This document shows positions 1 through 14,468 of a stretch of DNA of 64,000 nt, one piece after another (position 1 is the first letter of the stretch; the number at the start of each line of letters is the position of its first letter). Under the pieces are notes generated by a model. That model saw only the letters and a program-made list of their open reading frames with translations, searched no databases and was not told the origin of the DNA. Made by a program: the position numbers and the translations under genes. Source of the stretch: Strigamia acuminata (lineage: Eukaryota > Arthropoda > Chilopoda > Geophilomorpha > Linotaeniidae); contig OX442315.1 in NCBI GenBank assembly GCA_949358305.1, positions 24,330,427 through 24,394,426 on the forward strand, read 5' to 3'.

Positions 1-87
1 AGGTTGAAATTAAAAACAAAATGTGATTTTAATTCTTATTCAGTTCAATTTATATAATTAATGCTCATGGTTTGTCTTTTATTACAG

Positions 88-1158
88 TATTCCGGATTTC
101 AACAAACTGCTGAAAAATGTGCTATATGTGGTCATTTGATTATGGAAATGGTAAATATATTTGATAATTAAAGCAGTAGGCGTATTCATAAAGTATTTAG
201 ATTAAACCGTATATTTAAACTGCTTGTCTCGATCTAACTCCAAAAATGTGGCCAATTTAGTCTTGTTTTTGTCAGTGCGTATGACATGCGTGTGACATTT
301 ACACAACTAAACATGTTTAACTGCAAGTCAAACATTACTTTATGAATGCGTCTAGTATTTGCTGATAAAATTTTCTTTTTAGATTTTGCAGGCAATGGGA
401 AAATCTTATCATCCTGGATGTTTCCGTTGTTTCATTTGCAACGAATGTTTAGACGGAGCAGCTTTTACTGTCGATGTCAATAATAAAATATATTGCGTGA
501 ATGATTATCACAGGTAAGTTTTTATGTAGTCATTTATACATAACGCTAATTACATGTGGTACTTGGGAATGATTTTCTAACTCTTTCTTATATTACACTT
601 TGCAGAGTATATGCACCCAAATGTGCAGCATGTGGGAAAGCCATCACTCCAGTAGAGGTATTGTTGATAGTTCGCTAGACAATTACAATAATAAATTATA
701 ATAATGATAAAAATATATAATGGTGGGTTTATCTGGTAAATAATGGCACGGTTATGTGTGTTTATAAAATTGGAAAGTAATTGTTTTATTCTAAAGCTAT
801 TTTCTCATTACTAAAATTTTCTTGCTTAAAAAAGTATTGAATTTTTTATGTATGTTAGGGTACGGAAGAAACCGTTCGTGTAGTGTCAATGGATAAAGAT
901 TTCCATGTTGATTGTTACGTATGCGAGGTAAATATATCTTAGAATTTATTGTTAGCATCAATTAAGCTGACTTGGTGCATTTGTTTGCTGCAGGATTGTG
1001 GTATGCAGCTTACGGATGAGCCTGATAAACGTTGCTATCCAATGGAGACTCATCTTTTATGTCAAACATGTCATGTGGCTCGTTTGGATTCTGGTGAAGT
1101 TTTCCTGCCACCGGCTCCCCACCGATTATCACAGATCATCGATACACAAAAATCTTGA
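88..1158 (+). CDS. jub: Ajuba/LIMD1/WTIP-family LIM protein, C-terminal part
   Basis: Partial gene; its 5' part lies before the window. Five exons are readable: 88-150, 383-513, 606-657, 859-927 and 994-1158, all with GT-AG borders. Together they encode three LIM zinc-finger domains, beginning [18 protein letters not shown] and ending near CQTCHVARL, followed by a short tail. The order and wording ([33 protein letters not shown]) match the C-terminal LIM triplet of Ajuba/LIMD1/WTIP rather than zyxin or paxillin. Known role of the family: a scaffold at adherens junctions that binds alpha-catenin and restrains Warts/LATS in Hippo signalling. The stop codon is followed by AATAAA at 1208. The N-terminal half, which is proline-rich in the family, is not visible. 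Identity to the Ajuba group is firm; arthropods usually have one such gene. Confidence 0.9.
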
Positions 1159-1896
1159 AAACAAATGTTTTTTATGTACTTAATTTTTTTTACACACGCC
1201 TTTAAGTAATAAAAATGTAGATTGCTGACCTAATTACTAGTGTAAACTCTTTAAATGTTTGTACATCATTTTGCACTTTATGTAAAACACAATGGCTGCG
1301 GTATTTGCCATGCATTGTCTTGTGGATTTATTTATTTATTTTTACTACAATTCATTCCGCAATCAGACTCGAGCAGAATACAAAATTGATGGTGTTGGAT
1401 TGAGTATTAATAATGAAACTCGAAATTTGTCGATTTTTGAATAAAATAAAATAAAATTGTTAGAAATTTAAAATTTGTCATTTTATTATTTGGAAACTAA
1501 ACAAAAGTCAAAGGACATTAATAAAATAAGCCATTACTTTTTCCTCTGCCCAATAACTGAGAAGATTTATAGTGAACATTGCAAAATTAACCGCATCGTG
1601 ATAACGATGGACGGCTGCTGAGGGCAGCCGCATCGTCGCCAAATGACGTCATGGAAAAACTACACAGCGATTGGCTTTTTAAGATGATGCTGGGAATCAT
1701 TAGCATACGCGCTCTCCTCTCGGCTGCCGCTTTCTGAAAAGCAGGTGCGCGTCTTTTATCAGCAATTGTTAAAACTTCGGCCTCCCCAGGATACGCGAGG
1801 GAGGTAGGCACGCGGCCTAAGGACGGCGGCCAGTCAGGAAGTAAGATTCGTCGTTGGCAGGCAGATCGGCGTGTGGAGGTGTAATCTGCAGCCAAC
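1159..1896 (+). other. jub 3' UTR and G-alpha-i promoter/5' UTR
   Basis: Non-coding. It holds the 3' UTR of the LIM gene, with possible polyadenylation signals AATAAA at 1208 and a run of AATAAAAT-type units near 1441-1460. After that comes the presumed promoter and 5' UTR of the G protein gene. GC content rises after about 1590. Confidence 0.6.
1644..1651. promoter_or_regulatory. full palindromic CRE (TGACGTCA)
   Basis: A perfect 8-base cAMP-response-element palindrome 245 bp upstream of the G-alpha-i start codon. Functional use is inferred from position only; a CREB-type site in front of the gene for an adenylyl-cyclase-inhibiting subunit would make a plausible feedback loop. Confidence 0.4.
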
Positions 1897-5149
<3,253 letters not shown>

Positions 5150-5674
5150 ACGTAACGGTAACCTCAAAGAAAATGGAACAATTTTTTGGACAGCTGATAT
5201 AAAAAAGTGGACGTGATGTGCGTCTCCTCCTTTGCAAGTTTGATGTGTCAGTCCCATTCATGAATCAACTAAATTAACCTCTTCGTAACAATTCATCTCA
5301 TCCGAAAAAAAAAATGCTTTTCCGTGGCTGGGAGCTTAACGTCAAAACGATGGCTTTTACAATTTTTTTTTCTTTTTTGTTTGCAAATAACTGTTGCTCA
5401 TAACACGAAGAGGGAGGGCGAGTTTTCCTCTTTTCTCTTTTTTTTTTGTTTAATTTATCGTTTTTTGCACTTAACGTTTATTTTCATTCGTAACTTTGAA
5501 CAAAATGTATATCAGGATTAAGAAAAACAATTCTAAAACAATTTAACTTAAAAAACTTAAAATTGGAAGTGGTATAAACAAACCCCTCCCCTCCAATTAA
5601 AAATACGAAAAGAAAAAAAAACGAAAAAAAGTAAAACACAAAAATACAATTCGGATCGATAATACGATAAACGC

Positions 5675-5697
5675 CTCTCTCACTGTTGGTGAGAGAG
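5675..5697 (+). other. perfect 9-bp hairpin in the G-alpha-i 3' UTR
   Basis: CTCTCTCAC (5675-5683), a TGTTG loop, then GTGAGAGAG (5689-5697): every arm base pairs. It lies about 530 bp after the stop codon, in the presumed 3' UTR, so it could be a stem-loop in the mRNA. Function unknown. Confidence 0.55.
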
Positions 5698-7261
5698 ATT
5701 TATGTACGTACAAGTAATGTACACACATTCATTGTTGGTAATTAATTCTAGTGAGTATAATTGCTGTCCTGCATGCGTGCTCTGCTTCATTCGTCAATTT
5801 TCAATAGTACTAGTGCGACTGGAATCTGTCACTTGTGTGCTTTTTTCCCCAATTTAATGTGAAGCTAGTCAATATTTATTTGGTCACTTACGAATAGTCA
5901 TTTAATACGAACATTGAATTTATGACTTTCTCGTTTCTAGTCATTTTCACCCTCTTTAGCTATTTCTAAAACCTAAACTCGTAACGAGAACAAAATCATC
6001 AGTTCTTTTACCTTTCTCCCAGTCCACTTTACGCTACCCTTAATTATCACAGTTTTATCTTTGAATTCCGTATCAGTCCAAAAGGGGATGACTTAAATGA
6101 GGGACCATGTGGCACCTCGTCTCGTTCTGCCTGCACGTCCTATTGGCGGCCTCCAACGAGACTGGGATTGGCATTCGTTTGAATGATTGCTTACAAATAT
6201 CCTTTTCTTTTTTGTATCTTAGCCAAGTTTCGTGTTTCTCTCGCTTTAACCAATTGTGCTCACCTGTTCGTTTCGATGATAAATGTTTCCTGAAAGTGAA
6301 GTTGAAAGGGTGACAAATAACTGTGTGCCATATGCGGCTGCCTACTTGTTCGAGTGACTGTAGGCCTAATCTTTTTTGTCAATAAAAATGCTCGTACACT
6401 TTTTTAAACATTTGAGCACTGATACGTGCGATTACAGCCATGAAAATTTTACTCCATCATAACTCAATTAATTCCTTTTGTCCGTATCCCAGCAGAACTC
6501 TAATTTCGAATATTTTTTTTTGTCTTTTTTTTTTTAATATAAGATTTTTCGAAGGCACATTCCATCGGAATTGGCTACAAACACAAGCATAAGTTGGCCA
6601 CAATGTGGCTCATCATCTGCCATAGCCCTCCGTAATCATCGAATGATAATTTTATTATTACTGTTTTTATTGGAATTGTCAAGGTTATCAGCACACAAGG
6701 GGGGAATGAATTAAAGTAGTTAATGTGTGCAGCCGCAAACTCAAATTTCATGGATATCAAATGGAGGCTAAACGGCAAATGTTGGGTTTTTTTTCTTTTC
6801 AACAGTCTTGTGTACAGGCTGGTTTCTAATTGTCGTATTGTGCTATTTTTTTTCTCCATGTTTTATTGATAGCTAATAAATTTTTTTGTTCGATTTATTA
6901 TTTTGCCTACAGTGTTGGTTTAGTTATATATTTGTTATGTTTTTTATTGCTCTTGTTCATTTTTGAAATTTTTATTTTTATTTTTTGATGCAGTTGTATG
7001 GGATTTGTCTACAGTGAGAAAATACAAACATTTTATCTTCTGCCAGTAACAAAGAAGTGAACTTTATACAATATTATTGCTATTTTATTCTATAATTATG
7101 AAGTATTTGTTTTTAATTTTGAATGGGATATTTGAAATATCTCACATAATCTGGATATGAGCTGCATTGTGAAACCATGGCTGAGAAGGCGTACAATTCC
7201 AACTATAATTGCTTTCTTCGTGTTGTTTCTTTTCTGTGAAAGACTTTTTGTACAGTGTCTC

Positions 7262-7361
7262 TTGTCTTTGGAGAATTCAAGTACCGGTTTCTCTGCCTTA
7301 AATGTGTAGAAAGCACGAGAAACGGTATTACGGTTATCGTTTCTCCAAAGAAAGCAGACAA
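7262..7361. other. nested inverted repeat able to form a ~100-nt hairpin
   Basis: Outer stem: CTTTGGAGAA (7266-7275) pairs perfectly with TTCTCCAAAG (7341-7350). Inner stem: GTACCGGTTTCTC (7281-7293) pairs with GAGAAACGGTAT (7317-7328), with one bulged G and one G-U pair, around a 23-nt loop. Further out, TTGTCT pairs with AGACAA at 7356-7361 across a small bulge. Whether it is transcribed, and in which direction, cannot be told from sequence. Confidence 0.5.
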
Positions 7362-7654
7362 ATCGCCAAAATTAAGCCATTTTTATTAAATAAGAAAATA
7401 AATGTCCTTTTTATTTCAAAAGTTTCATCTGCTTTGTTATTTATTTTAATTTAATTATATTTAAAATTTAAATACACGAATAAACAACACTCGAGATTTA
7501 GTTAACAATAAATGACACCGAGTGTCGTTAGCTTCGCGCATGCTCGCAAGTCCGCAACGATCAAAACGCTTCAAATCTGTCGAGCAGCCGGAGCAGCTGA
7601 CTAGAGTGAGAAACATTTTCTTGAAGGATTAAGTATACTACGCACAATATAAAC

Positions 7655-10600
7655 ATGGCTGCTCTCATGTGGAGTACTGAGCAAGAAGCAGTTGACTACA
7701 AAGAACTACAGGTATTCTTGCATTTAAAAGTAACACGAGTAATTTACTTAAAAAATTATAATTGACAGCCTACTGCTATGGATGTTGATTACAGCGGAGA
7801 ACTCGCACTTTTAGCCGGGTAAAATGTCGTGACAGTTATTGTACTTTCTTTTAACAATCTCCATGTTACTAGGCGTCGATATTTGGCTCTCATTAAATTG
7901 GATAAACGTCAGGAAACGGTGAAAGTAGCTCCTAGACAGAGTAAATGGGAAGTCAGTACAGCCGAATGGAATCCACATTCGGCGCGTGAAAATATGTTTG
8001 CCATCGCTGTAAGAATTTATATACCGTAAATTACGGAATTATTGTCTTATTAATTAATTCATTAATTAGTACTATTTTATCCAGCCTAGTATAGTTTTTT
8101 ATTAACAAAATTAAATCCAAAAGAAATAAAAACAAATGTAAAGACGAAATTGTTTGAGTCACATTGTTTTTTGATTGTAGTGTAATCAGAAAGCAGACCT
8201 TATTACATGGCAGTCAGATCAACTCACAACTGTGCAGAGTTTAAGGGCTCATACGCGAATTATTGGGTAAAAGTGCTTAATTTTTGTTACGGTAGCCGTG
8301 TTATTTTATTCGTTTGTCATCTTTTAAGTGATTTAAATTGGTCTCCGTTTGAGCCAAACTTACTGGCAACATGCTCAGTTGACAACTACACGTTTATTTG
8401 GGACATCAGAGATTGTCGACGCCCAGCATTATCATTATTTTCCATAGGCAAGGACTACGAGATTGTCGTTATCAAGACGTTATTTTGAATTTGTTTGTTT
8501 CTTTAGCGGGTGCAAGTAAAGTACGGTGGAATCGGGTTTCTAGTAACTTATTGGCCACCTCCAATGAAGGAGACGTTAGGATTTGGGATCACAGAGTAAA
8601 TTAATTAAAGTGTCAACTATTAGGAATCATAAGTCTAACTTTTTAATTTTTCAGAAAAACAACGGTCCATTGTTGTATTTAGCAGCTCACACGAAACGAA
8701 TTTTAGGACTTGATTGGAATCCATCTCACGAATGTCAACTAGCAACATGCAGTCAAGAATGCACTGTTAAAGTAAAAGGAAAAAGAGTTTTTTTGATTTT
8801 ATTTGATTTTAATTTTTTTTTTAAAAATTAGTTCTGGGACATCTCTAATCCTAGACATGTGGAAAATATAAATACGATTAATTCCGCTTTTCCAGTATGG
8901 CGAGCTCAGTACACTGTAAATTGTTAATAATTAAATGGAAATAGAGTATTTGATGCATTAAATTGATCTTTTTCAGCCATTTGGTCAAGGTTTAATCACT
9001 GTAGTACTTCCGCAATTGCGGAGAGGGGAAAACGGAATATTTTTATGGAGTTTAAATAATTTGGCATCTCCAATTCACACATTTGTTGGCCATACAGACG
9101 TAGTTTTGAATTTTGCATGGCGAAAGCAAAAAGAAGGTACTCTATTAATATTCCCCAAAAATCAACAGTGTTAACTTTAGTTTGAAATTTCAGATCGCGA
9201 ATATCAGTTGGTCTCGTGGTCAAAGGATCATCATTTGCGAATTTGGAAAATGGACTCCCAGTTGCAGAAAGTAAGTATTTTGAAATGTTTAAATTTTGCT
9301 CGACTTATCGTTTTAAATTAGATGTGCGGTTGCGATATGGAGATTACTGACACCTCAGATCTTGATGTTGGATTGTCTGATCCAATAGACACGTTGGAAG
9401 GTGCCAATGGATTAAATCCAGCATCGATTGAGCGATCCCTTGGTGGTACATCCGTATCGGCAACTAAATCCGTTGACGAAAAATCAGATATTGCATCGTC
9501 AACATCACTTCCACGAACTCTACAACAAGAATTCAGTTTAGTTAACATCAACATTCCAAATGTGACAATTGACGAAGTAAAATTTATAAATGTGAATTAA
9601 TTAGACTGAATAACTAAAAAAATTGAACGTTTCAGATGGATGCTATCAAAAGATCGTGCAATATTTCAGCTGTCAATGGACGACACATCGTCAAGCTGCA
9701 AATGAGTTTCCCTGCATCATACCCTTTTAATTCAGCGCCTACTTTCCAATTTTGCAAAGGAACAACTGCAGATACTGCATTTAAGACTGATTTATTGGCC
9801 GTACGTTGGTTATTACACTTGTGTCGGACGTGTGTAAGATTATAGTCGTTTTACAGGCGTTGAGAACAACATCTCAGCACCATGTCAAAAGAAATCGAAC
9901 CTGTTTGGAGCCTTGTTTACGCCAACTTAAGTCAACCCTCGATTCTTTTTTGGTGTGAAATACAGTAAGATTTTTTTACGAATGTTTTATTTAATTTTGA
10001 CGAATGATTTTAGATGAAAGAGCAAAGTGCCAGCCTTTTAGATACGACAAGTTCGTTTCGATTGGAACCTGGTTCGTCTCCTTTCTTGCCAGCGATTAAC
10101 ACGTATGGAAGTTTTCTAGATGTATCTGTTCCATTCCCACGGACGTCGGGAGCACGATTTTGTGGGGTTGGCTTACTCGTTTCCTTCTCTCCGCCTTCTC
10201 ATTTCAAGCGTTTGTCTAATCCTGGAGAGAGTACCCCTCGTTCTTTGTCAGCTCTTATTGCCTACGCCTCCAATCCAATACACTCCACTACTCCCTCTTT
10301 TATTTATTCATCTGTCGCTCAAAGCCCATCTACAGAAACTGGTGTTTCGGTTTCGTCCTATTATTACCAAGATAGAGTGAGTTATTTTATTTGTCTGCAA
10401 TATTTTATTTGAGTATTTACAATTTTAATTCAATTTCTAGAAACCGCGAAGCCGAGGAAAATCAATCCGAGAAGGAGATTCGCATAGCGGTGATTCGAAA
10501 TTAAATAAAGCTGGAAATGTCGTCTTGTATGATGTATCTTCTTTATTGCCACTTCATCGTGGGTTGGCTGAATCCTATTTGTATTGAACATTATGAATCA

Positions 10601-12447
10601 ATTGCTTAGAATTACGTTTAATTATGGTTTAAAATAGGCTTAACCCTAGGGACATTTCTGCGATGTGCGCTAAAAATGCAAATGCGGCGTTATTAGCGGG
10701 GAGAAAAGACTTGGTGAAAGTAAGATACTAAATTAATTCATGTGTTAAATATTTATGTATCGAGCTTATATTTTCAGCTTTGGTCAATAATTACCCTGAT
10801 TGCCAACCCCTCGTTAAGTCCACATAACGATCACAGTGGCGGTGATATGCCTTGGGCACATCATCCGTTTGGAAGACGATTATTGCAATCATTGTAAGTT
10901 GGAAGGAAGCCAATGTTGAACTGGACAAATTTAATTATAAATTATTTTTTAATACTTTACTAAGGATGAACCATTACATTAAAATTGGCGATATCCAAAC
11001 TGTGGCCATGGTGTGCTGCGTGTTTTTGCCAAACTTTCCAGAAAAATCACTAAGTTTAAAGAAGACTGCTCGTATTGCAGACACTGCAATTTACACCGTA
11101 AGTTTTGTATATGGGCAGCAATGTTCTTACTTCATTTATTGCTTGTGGTGTGTTAACTATGTAACTTATTTGTTTAATTGTTGGTAACTGATTAACTTCT
11201 TTATAAATTAGAATCTTATTGTTTGTATAATGGGAACAGTGAAAGTAAGAAATGAAATGAAATTTTATAAAAGGGTTTCGGTTGATTTACCAACTGAGCG
11301 TATTTATCAACGTGTTATTTGTTTTTTGTTCTTAGCTCCCTTCAGGAAAATGGAGGCTAAAGGTATGTGAGTTGTCATGAACCATCTGCTCTAGCATTTT
11401 ATTTTGTTATTATATCTTTACCGTTCTGAGCGCAAGTCGTTAAGTCTTGAGCTTATTTTATTTATTTATTTTTGTTACTTTGCATCTACAGTTTTTTATT
11501 TTTATTTTTTTTTTGCTTGCAGTTTGCATGTGAAACTAAATTCCATTTGTTTTTATTACATCCAGTTGCTTTCTTGTTTGGCATTCTATTCCATCATTTA
11601 AAAAAAAAACTCTTTGTAGTACCTCTAGTTTTTAATTACAGCCAGGAGGATCGCCATATCATACGATTCATCCGGGAGATCTAAATAGCTTTAATTTGGG
11701 TAATTAATACATTACATACAGAATTGCGATGTTTGAATTTACTTAGTGTTGATTTTGTTTCAAAAGGTGTTATTTTAAAAACGAGTCGGTCAAATAGTTG
11801 GTCAGATTCACTAGATGATCACGAAACTCGCTATGGAAGCTTTAACATTTCAGATTGTAGAGAAACTGATTTTAAAGATACTTCTTGCATTCAGTAATCC
11901 AAATTTTAATTTGTTATCGATTTTATAATTAAAATTGTTTTGATGTTTTTAGATTTTTGGATAAAAAACAGTCATTTCTGTACGATCGATATAAGAAATT
12001 ATACGCGGAAATTCTTCACCGATGGGGACTTTTGAAAAGGCGAACACAAATTTTGAAATATGTTAAAGGAAATCCCGATTTGGCATGGGGAGTGGGTAAG
12101 TTTGACGTAGGTTAGCTCGATTTTTTTATGTTTCCGAATTTATTTATTTATTACAGAATTTGTCACGAAATGTCAAAATTGTGGAAAAGATGTACAAGGA
12201 TTTCGTTGTCCTTACTGCAAAAACTTCAGTTTCCCTTGTGCTATCTGCCATATTGCTGTCAAGGGTAAATTGAGATGGTTTGAGACGTGATTTAGAGTAT
12301 AATTTTTGTGTATTTTTAGGAGCATCTAATTTTTGCCTTCTTTGCGGTCATGGTGGTCATGCCAAGCACATGCTTCACTGGTTTAAGAAAAATGACTCTT
12401 GTCCAAGAGGTTGCGGTTGTTTGTGCCTTCAAGAGTGCAATGAATGA
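7655..12447 (+). CDS. WDR59: WDR59, GATOR2 complex subunit
   Basis: A long gene of about 18-19 small exons starting MAALMWSTEQEAVDYKEL. The N-terminal third is a WD40 propeller, with repeats ending in WQSD, WDIRDCRRP, IWDHR, FWDISN, FLWSLN and IWKMD. A middle RWD-like segment follows (exons about 9320-9920, LQQEFSLVNINIPN then KLQMSFPASYPF). The C-terminus is a zinc-ribbon/RING-like domain (CQNCGKDV, CPYC, CAICH, CLLCGHGGHAKHM, CPRGCGC). This layout is specific to WDR59. Known role: part of the lysosome-associated GATOR2 complex, which counteracts GATOR1 and so supports TORC1 activation by amino acids. The last exon ends CLQECNE; AATAAA follows 88 bp later at 12535. Start and end are clear; a few internal exon borders, especially 10,400-11,700, were not worked out base by base. 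Confidence 0.93.
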
Positions 12448-12595
12448 ATTTTTGTTATTGTACATAGTTTTTGTAAATGTTATATTATAATGGAGTATGT
12501 AATAGATTTATAATTATTTTCAATTGTTTTTATTAATAAAGTCACAATTTTTTTCAATTTATGTAAAATTGGTTGTTCAAATTACATGCATTTCT

Positions 12596-13069
12596 TTACT
12601 GGTAGTCTACTCTGTCCAGAGCGACGTAAGATATTTTTGAAGACGTGTCGTACATTCCGATTGGACCAATTTCGCAATCAGCACACGTTAGATATTTTGT
12701 TGAGCCCACAGTATTGGAAAATCCAACATTTTCAAACGTGTAAATATCGTCCACTTGCCAGAATTTAGGAATTATTTCTCCTTCAGCGGGGTCGTTTGTA
12801 TCAGTTTTCGGCTTCATATACGGTACAAAATGCTGTGTATTCAGATTTCAGAATGATATAGAATTAATAACATGTTATAAGTCTAAAAGCTTAATTTCCA
12901 TTACCTGCTTCAAAACATAAGCCGCTTTACCTGGTTGAATGATTTTTGATTGGCATCTTTGACAGAGCACAAGTAAAGCATTTCGACCATTCTTAATTAA
13001 ATCTTCATCATTGTATTTATTGTCATTACTGTTGTCAGACACGGGTATTGACTCCTTATTACAATCCAT
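12596..13069 (-). CDS. RABIF: RABIF/Mss4 guanine-nucleotide exchange chaperone
   Basis: Two exons, 12905-13069 and 12596-12832, give a 133-residue protein. The signature of the Mss4 family is clear: LLVLCQRCQSKIIQPG (first zinc CxxC), FWQVDDIYTFENVGFSNTVG, and YLTCADCEIGPIG (second zinc CxxC), ending YVALDRVDYQ. Length is close to human RABIF (123). Known role: binds nucleotide-free exocytic Rab GTPases such as Rab8 and Rab10 and stabilises them. Where vertebrate proteins have GPIGWH this one reads GPIGMYD. It converges on WDR59 (148 bp between stops) and is head-to-head with PSME3IP1. Confidence 0.93.
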
Positions 13070-13290
13070 TTAAAATTCAATAAATGGACCGGAATGGATA
13101 GTCAACGTTTATTTATTATTTCAGTTTTTACCTCGGATCAATTCGTAAAGCTACTACAATCTCACAGTAGTAGAATACGGCGCTGCGCGATGTCAGCGCC
13201 TCTTAACGTCTTGTAATAGAAGCCACGGTTGATATATCAATTTGCATTGGCTGTTGTTTGCGTTTGTATTTTGTTAACTAATCTGCTGGG
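13070..13290. promoter_or_regulatory. bidirectional promoter, RABIF / PSME3IP1
   Basis: Only 221 bp separate the two divergent start codons, so both genes must share this promoter. It contains two perfect 7-bp inverted repeats close together: CTACTAC (13151-13157) with GTAGTAG (13167-13173), and GGCGCTG (13179-13185) with CAGCGCC (13194-13200). No TATA box is obvious. Confidence 0.6.
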
Positions 13291-14338
13291 ATGTCGGAAA
13301 TTAGATCGTTTATATCAGAAGCAGATCTTGAAGCAGCAAGAAAAACACGACAGGAAGAATGGGAGAAAGTGCGAAAGCCAGAAGATCCTATAGGTTTGTT
13401 ATTTGCTGCCTTAATGGTTATTCGACATTTGCGTGACAATTATTGTTATATTATTTTTATGTAGAGAGACCCGAAGAAGAGTTTGAAAGCCGTTCCTTAT
13501 ATGTCAGATTAAAGGAACAAAAAGATAAATTGCAGGCTGAATATGAAGAAGCTCATAAATTAAGTAAGATTCATTAAAATCGGCTGTTGTTATTGTTAAA
13601 TGTGGTATTAATGTTGAATTAATCGTAGAAAATATGATCAGAGGCTTAAACGACGACGAAGTCGAGTTTTTGGACTTAGTTGATCGGACGAAAGAAAAAA
13701 TGGAAACTCAAAGGTTGCAAGAAGATCTATACGAAATCAAAAATTTCCAGGTTTGAAAATATATACGTTTTTATAAAACACTTGTGTACGACTGATTTAT
13801 TGAATTGCAGAAAGCTGTTGCATCTTTGGCAGATAAAAACGCTGAGCAAAAACTGGAATTTAAAAGAACAGCAACCACATCTTGGGGACCGGCGAAAGGA
13901 AATAAAAAGTCACTTCAATCTCTTTTAGCAACCGCTGTCAAACGAAAAAGGTATTATTGAATTAGAAACTAAACAATTGAAATTTCAGTATTAACACGAT
14001 ATTTTATTTTCAGCTCGAACGATTCAGACAATTCGACGGTCAAAAAACCAAGGCCTGAAACGAAAGGTGTGTAAACAAATCTACACATGATGATATTAAA
14101 TTTATTCGACAATTTTTGCATTCCAGAAATAGACATCGCACCTGAAAATACAAATGAAACAAATCACGCGGAAAAACTGTCAACGGTTCCCACTGTTAAG
14201 TGCATTGGAATTTTACCAGGATTGGGAGTATACTCAGACAGCAGCGATTCAGATGATTCCTCGTCCGACTGTGAATTGAAGCAACCAGCAAAATATGATT
14301 TATTAGGTCGGCCTAAATTTCAAACTGCGGACGATTAA
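13291..14338 (+). CDS. PSME3IP1: PSME3IP1 / NIP30 (FAM192A) family protein
   Basis: Six exons starting [19 protein letters not shown] and ending RPKFQTADD. The N-terminal NIP30 domain is plain: [41 protein letters not shown], and a charged coiled-coil stretch. A basic Lys/Arg cluster (KRKSS, KKPRPE) looks like a nuclear signal. The C-terminus has a serine/aspartate-rich segment ([13 protein letters not shown]), typical of CK2-phosphorylated tails in this family. Known role in vertebrates: nuclear partner of the proteasome activator PSME3/PA28-gamma, binding through the phosphorylated C-terminus. The stop lies only 130 bp before the next start on the same strand. Confidence 0.92.
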
Positions 14339-14468
14339 AATTCTCACAATGTAAAAAATTAGATAGTCAAACTAAAATATTGTAAACAATTTCATCATTA
14401 GAAGCGTTTTATTACTTCGGTTATCACCAGGTGGCAGAAAAGTAGCATGAGTAGCATAGTATAGAAAA

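Larger units (their letters stand above)
5150..7654. other. G-alpha-i 3' UTR and intergenic DNA up to WDR59
   Basis: No gene is supported here. The first part is an AT-rich 3' UTR; a candidate polyadenylation signal is CAATAAAAATG near 6380. T-rich tracts follow. Two structured elements stand out: a compact hairpin at 5675-5697 and a nested hairpin at 7262-7361 (listed separately). The last 150 bp before the WDR59 start are less AT-rich and probably hold its promoter. Confidence 0.6.
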
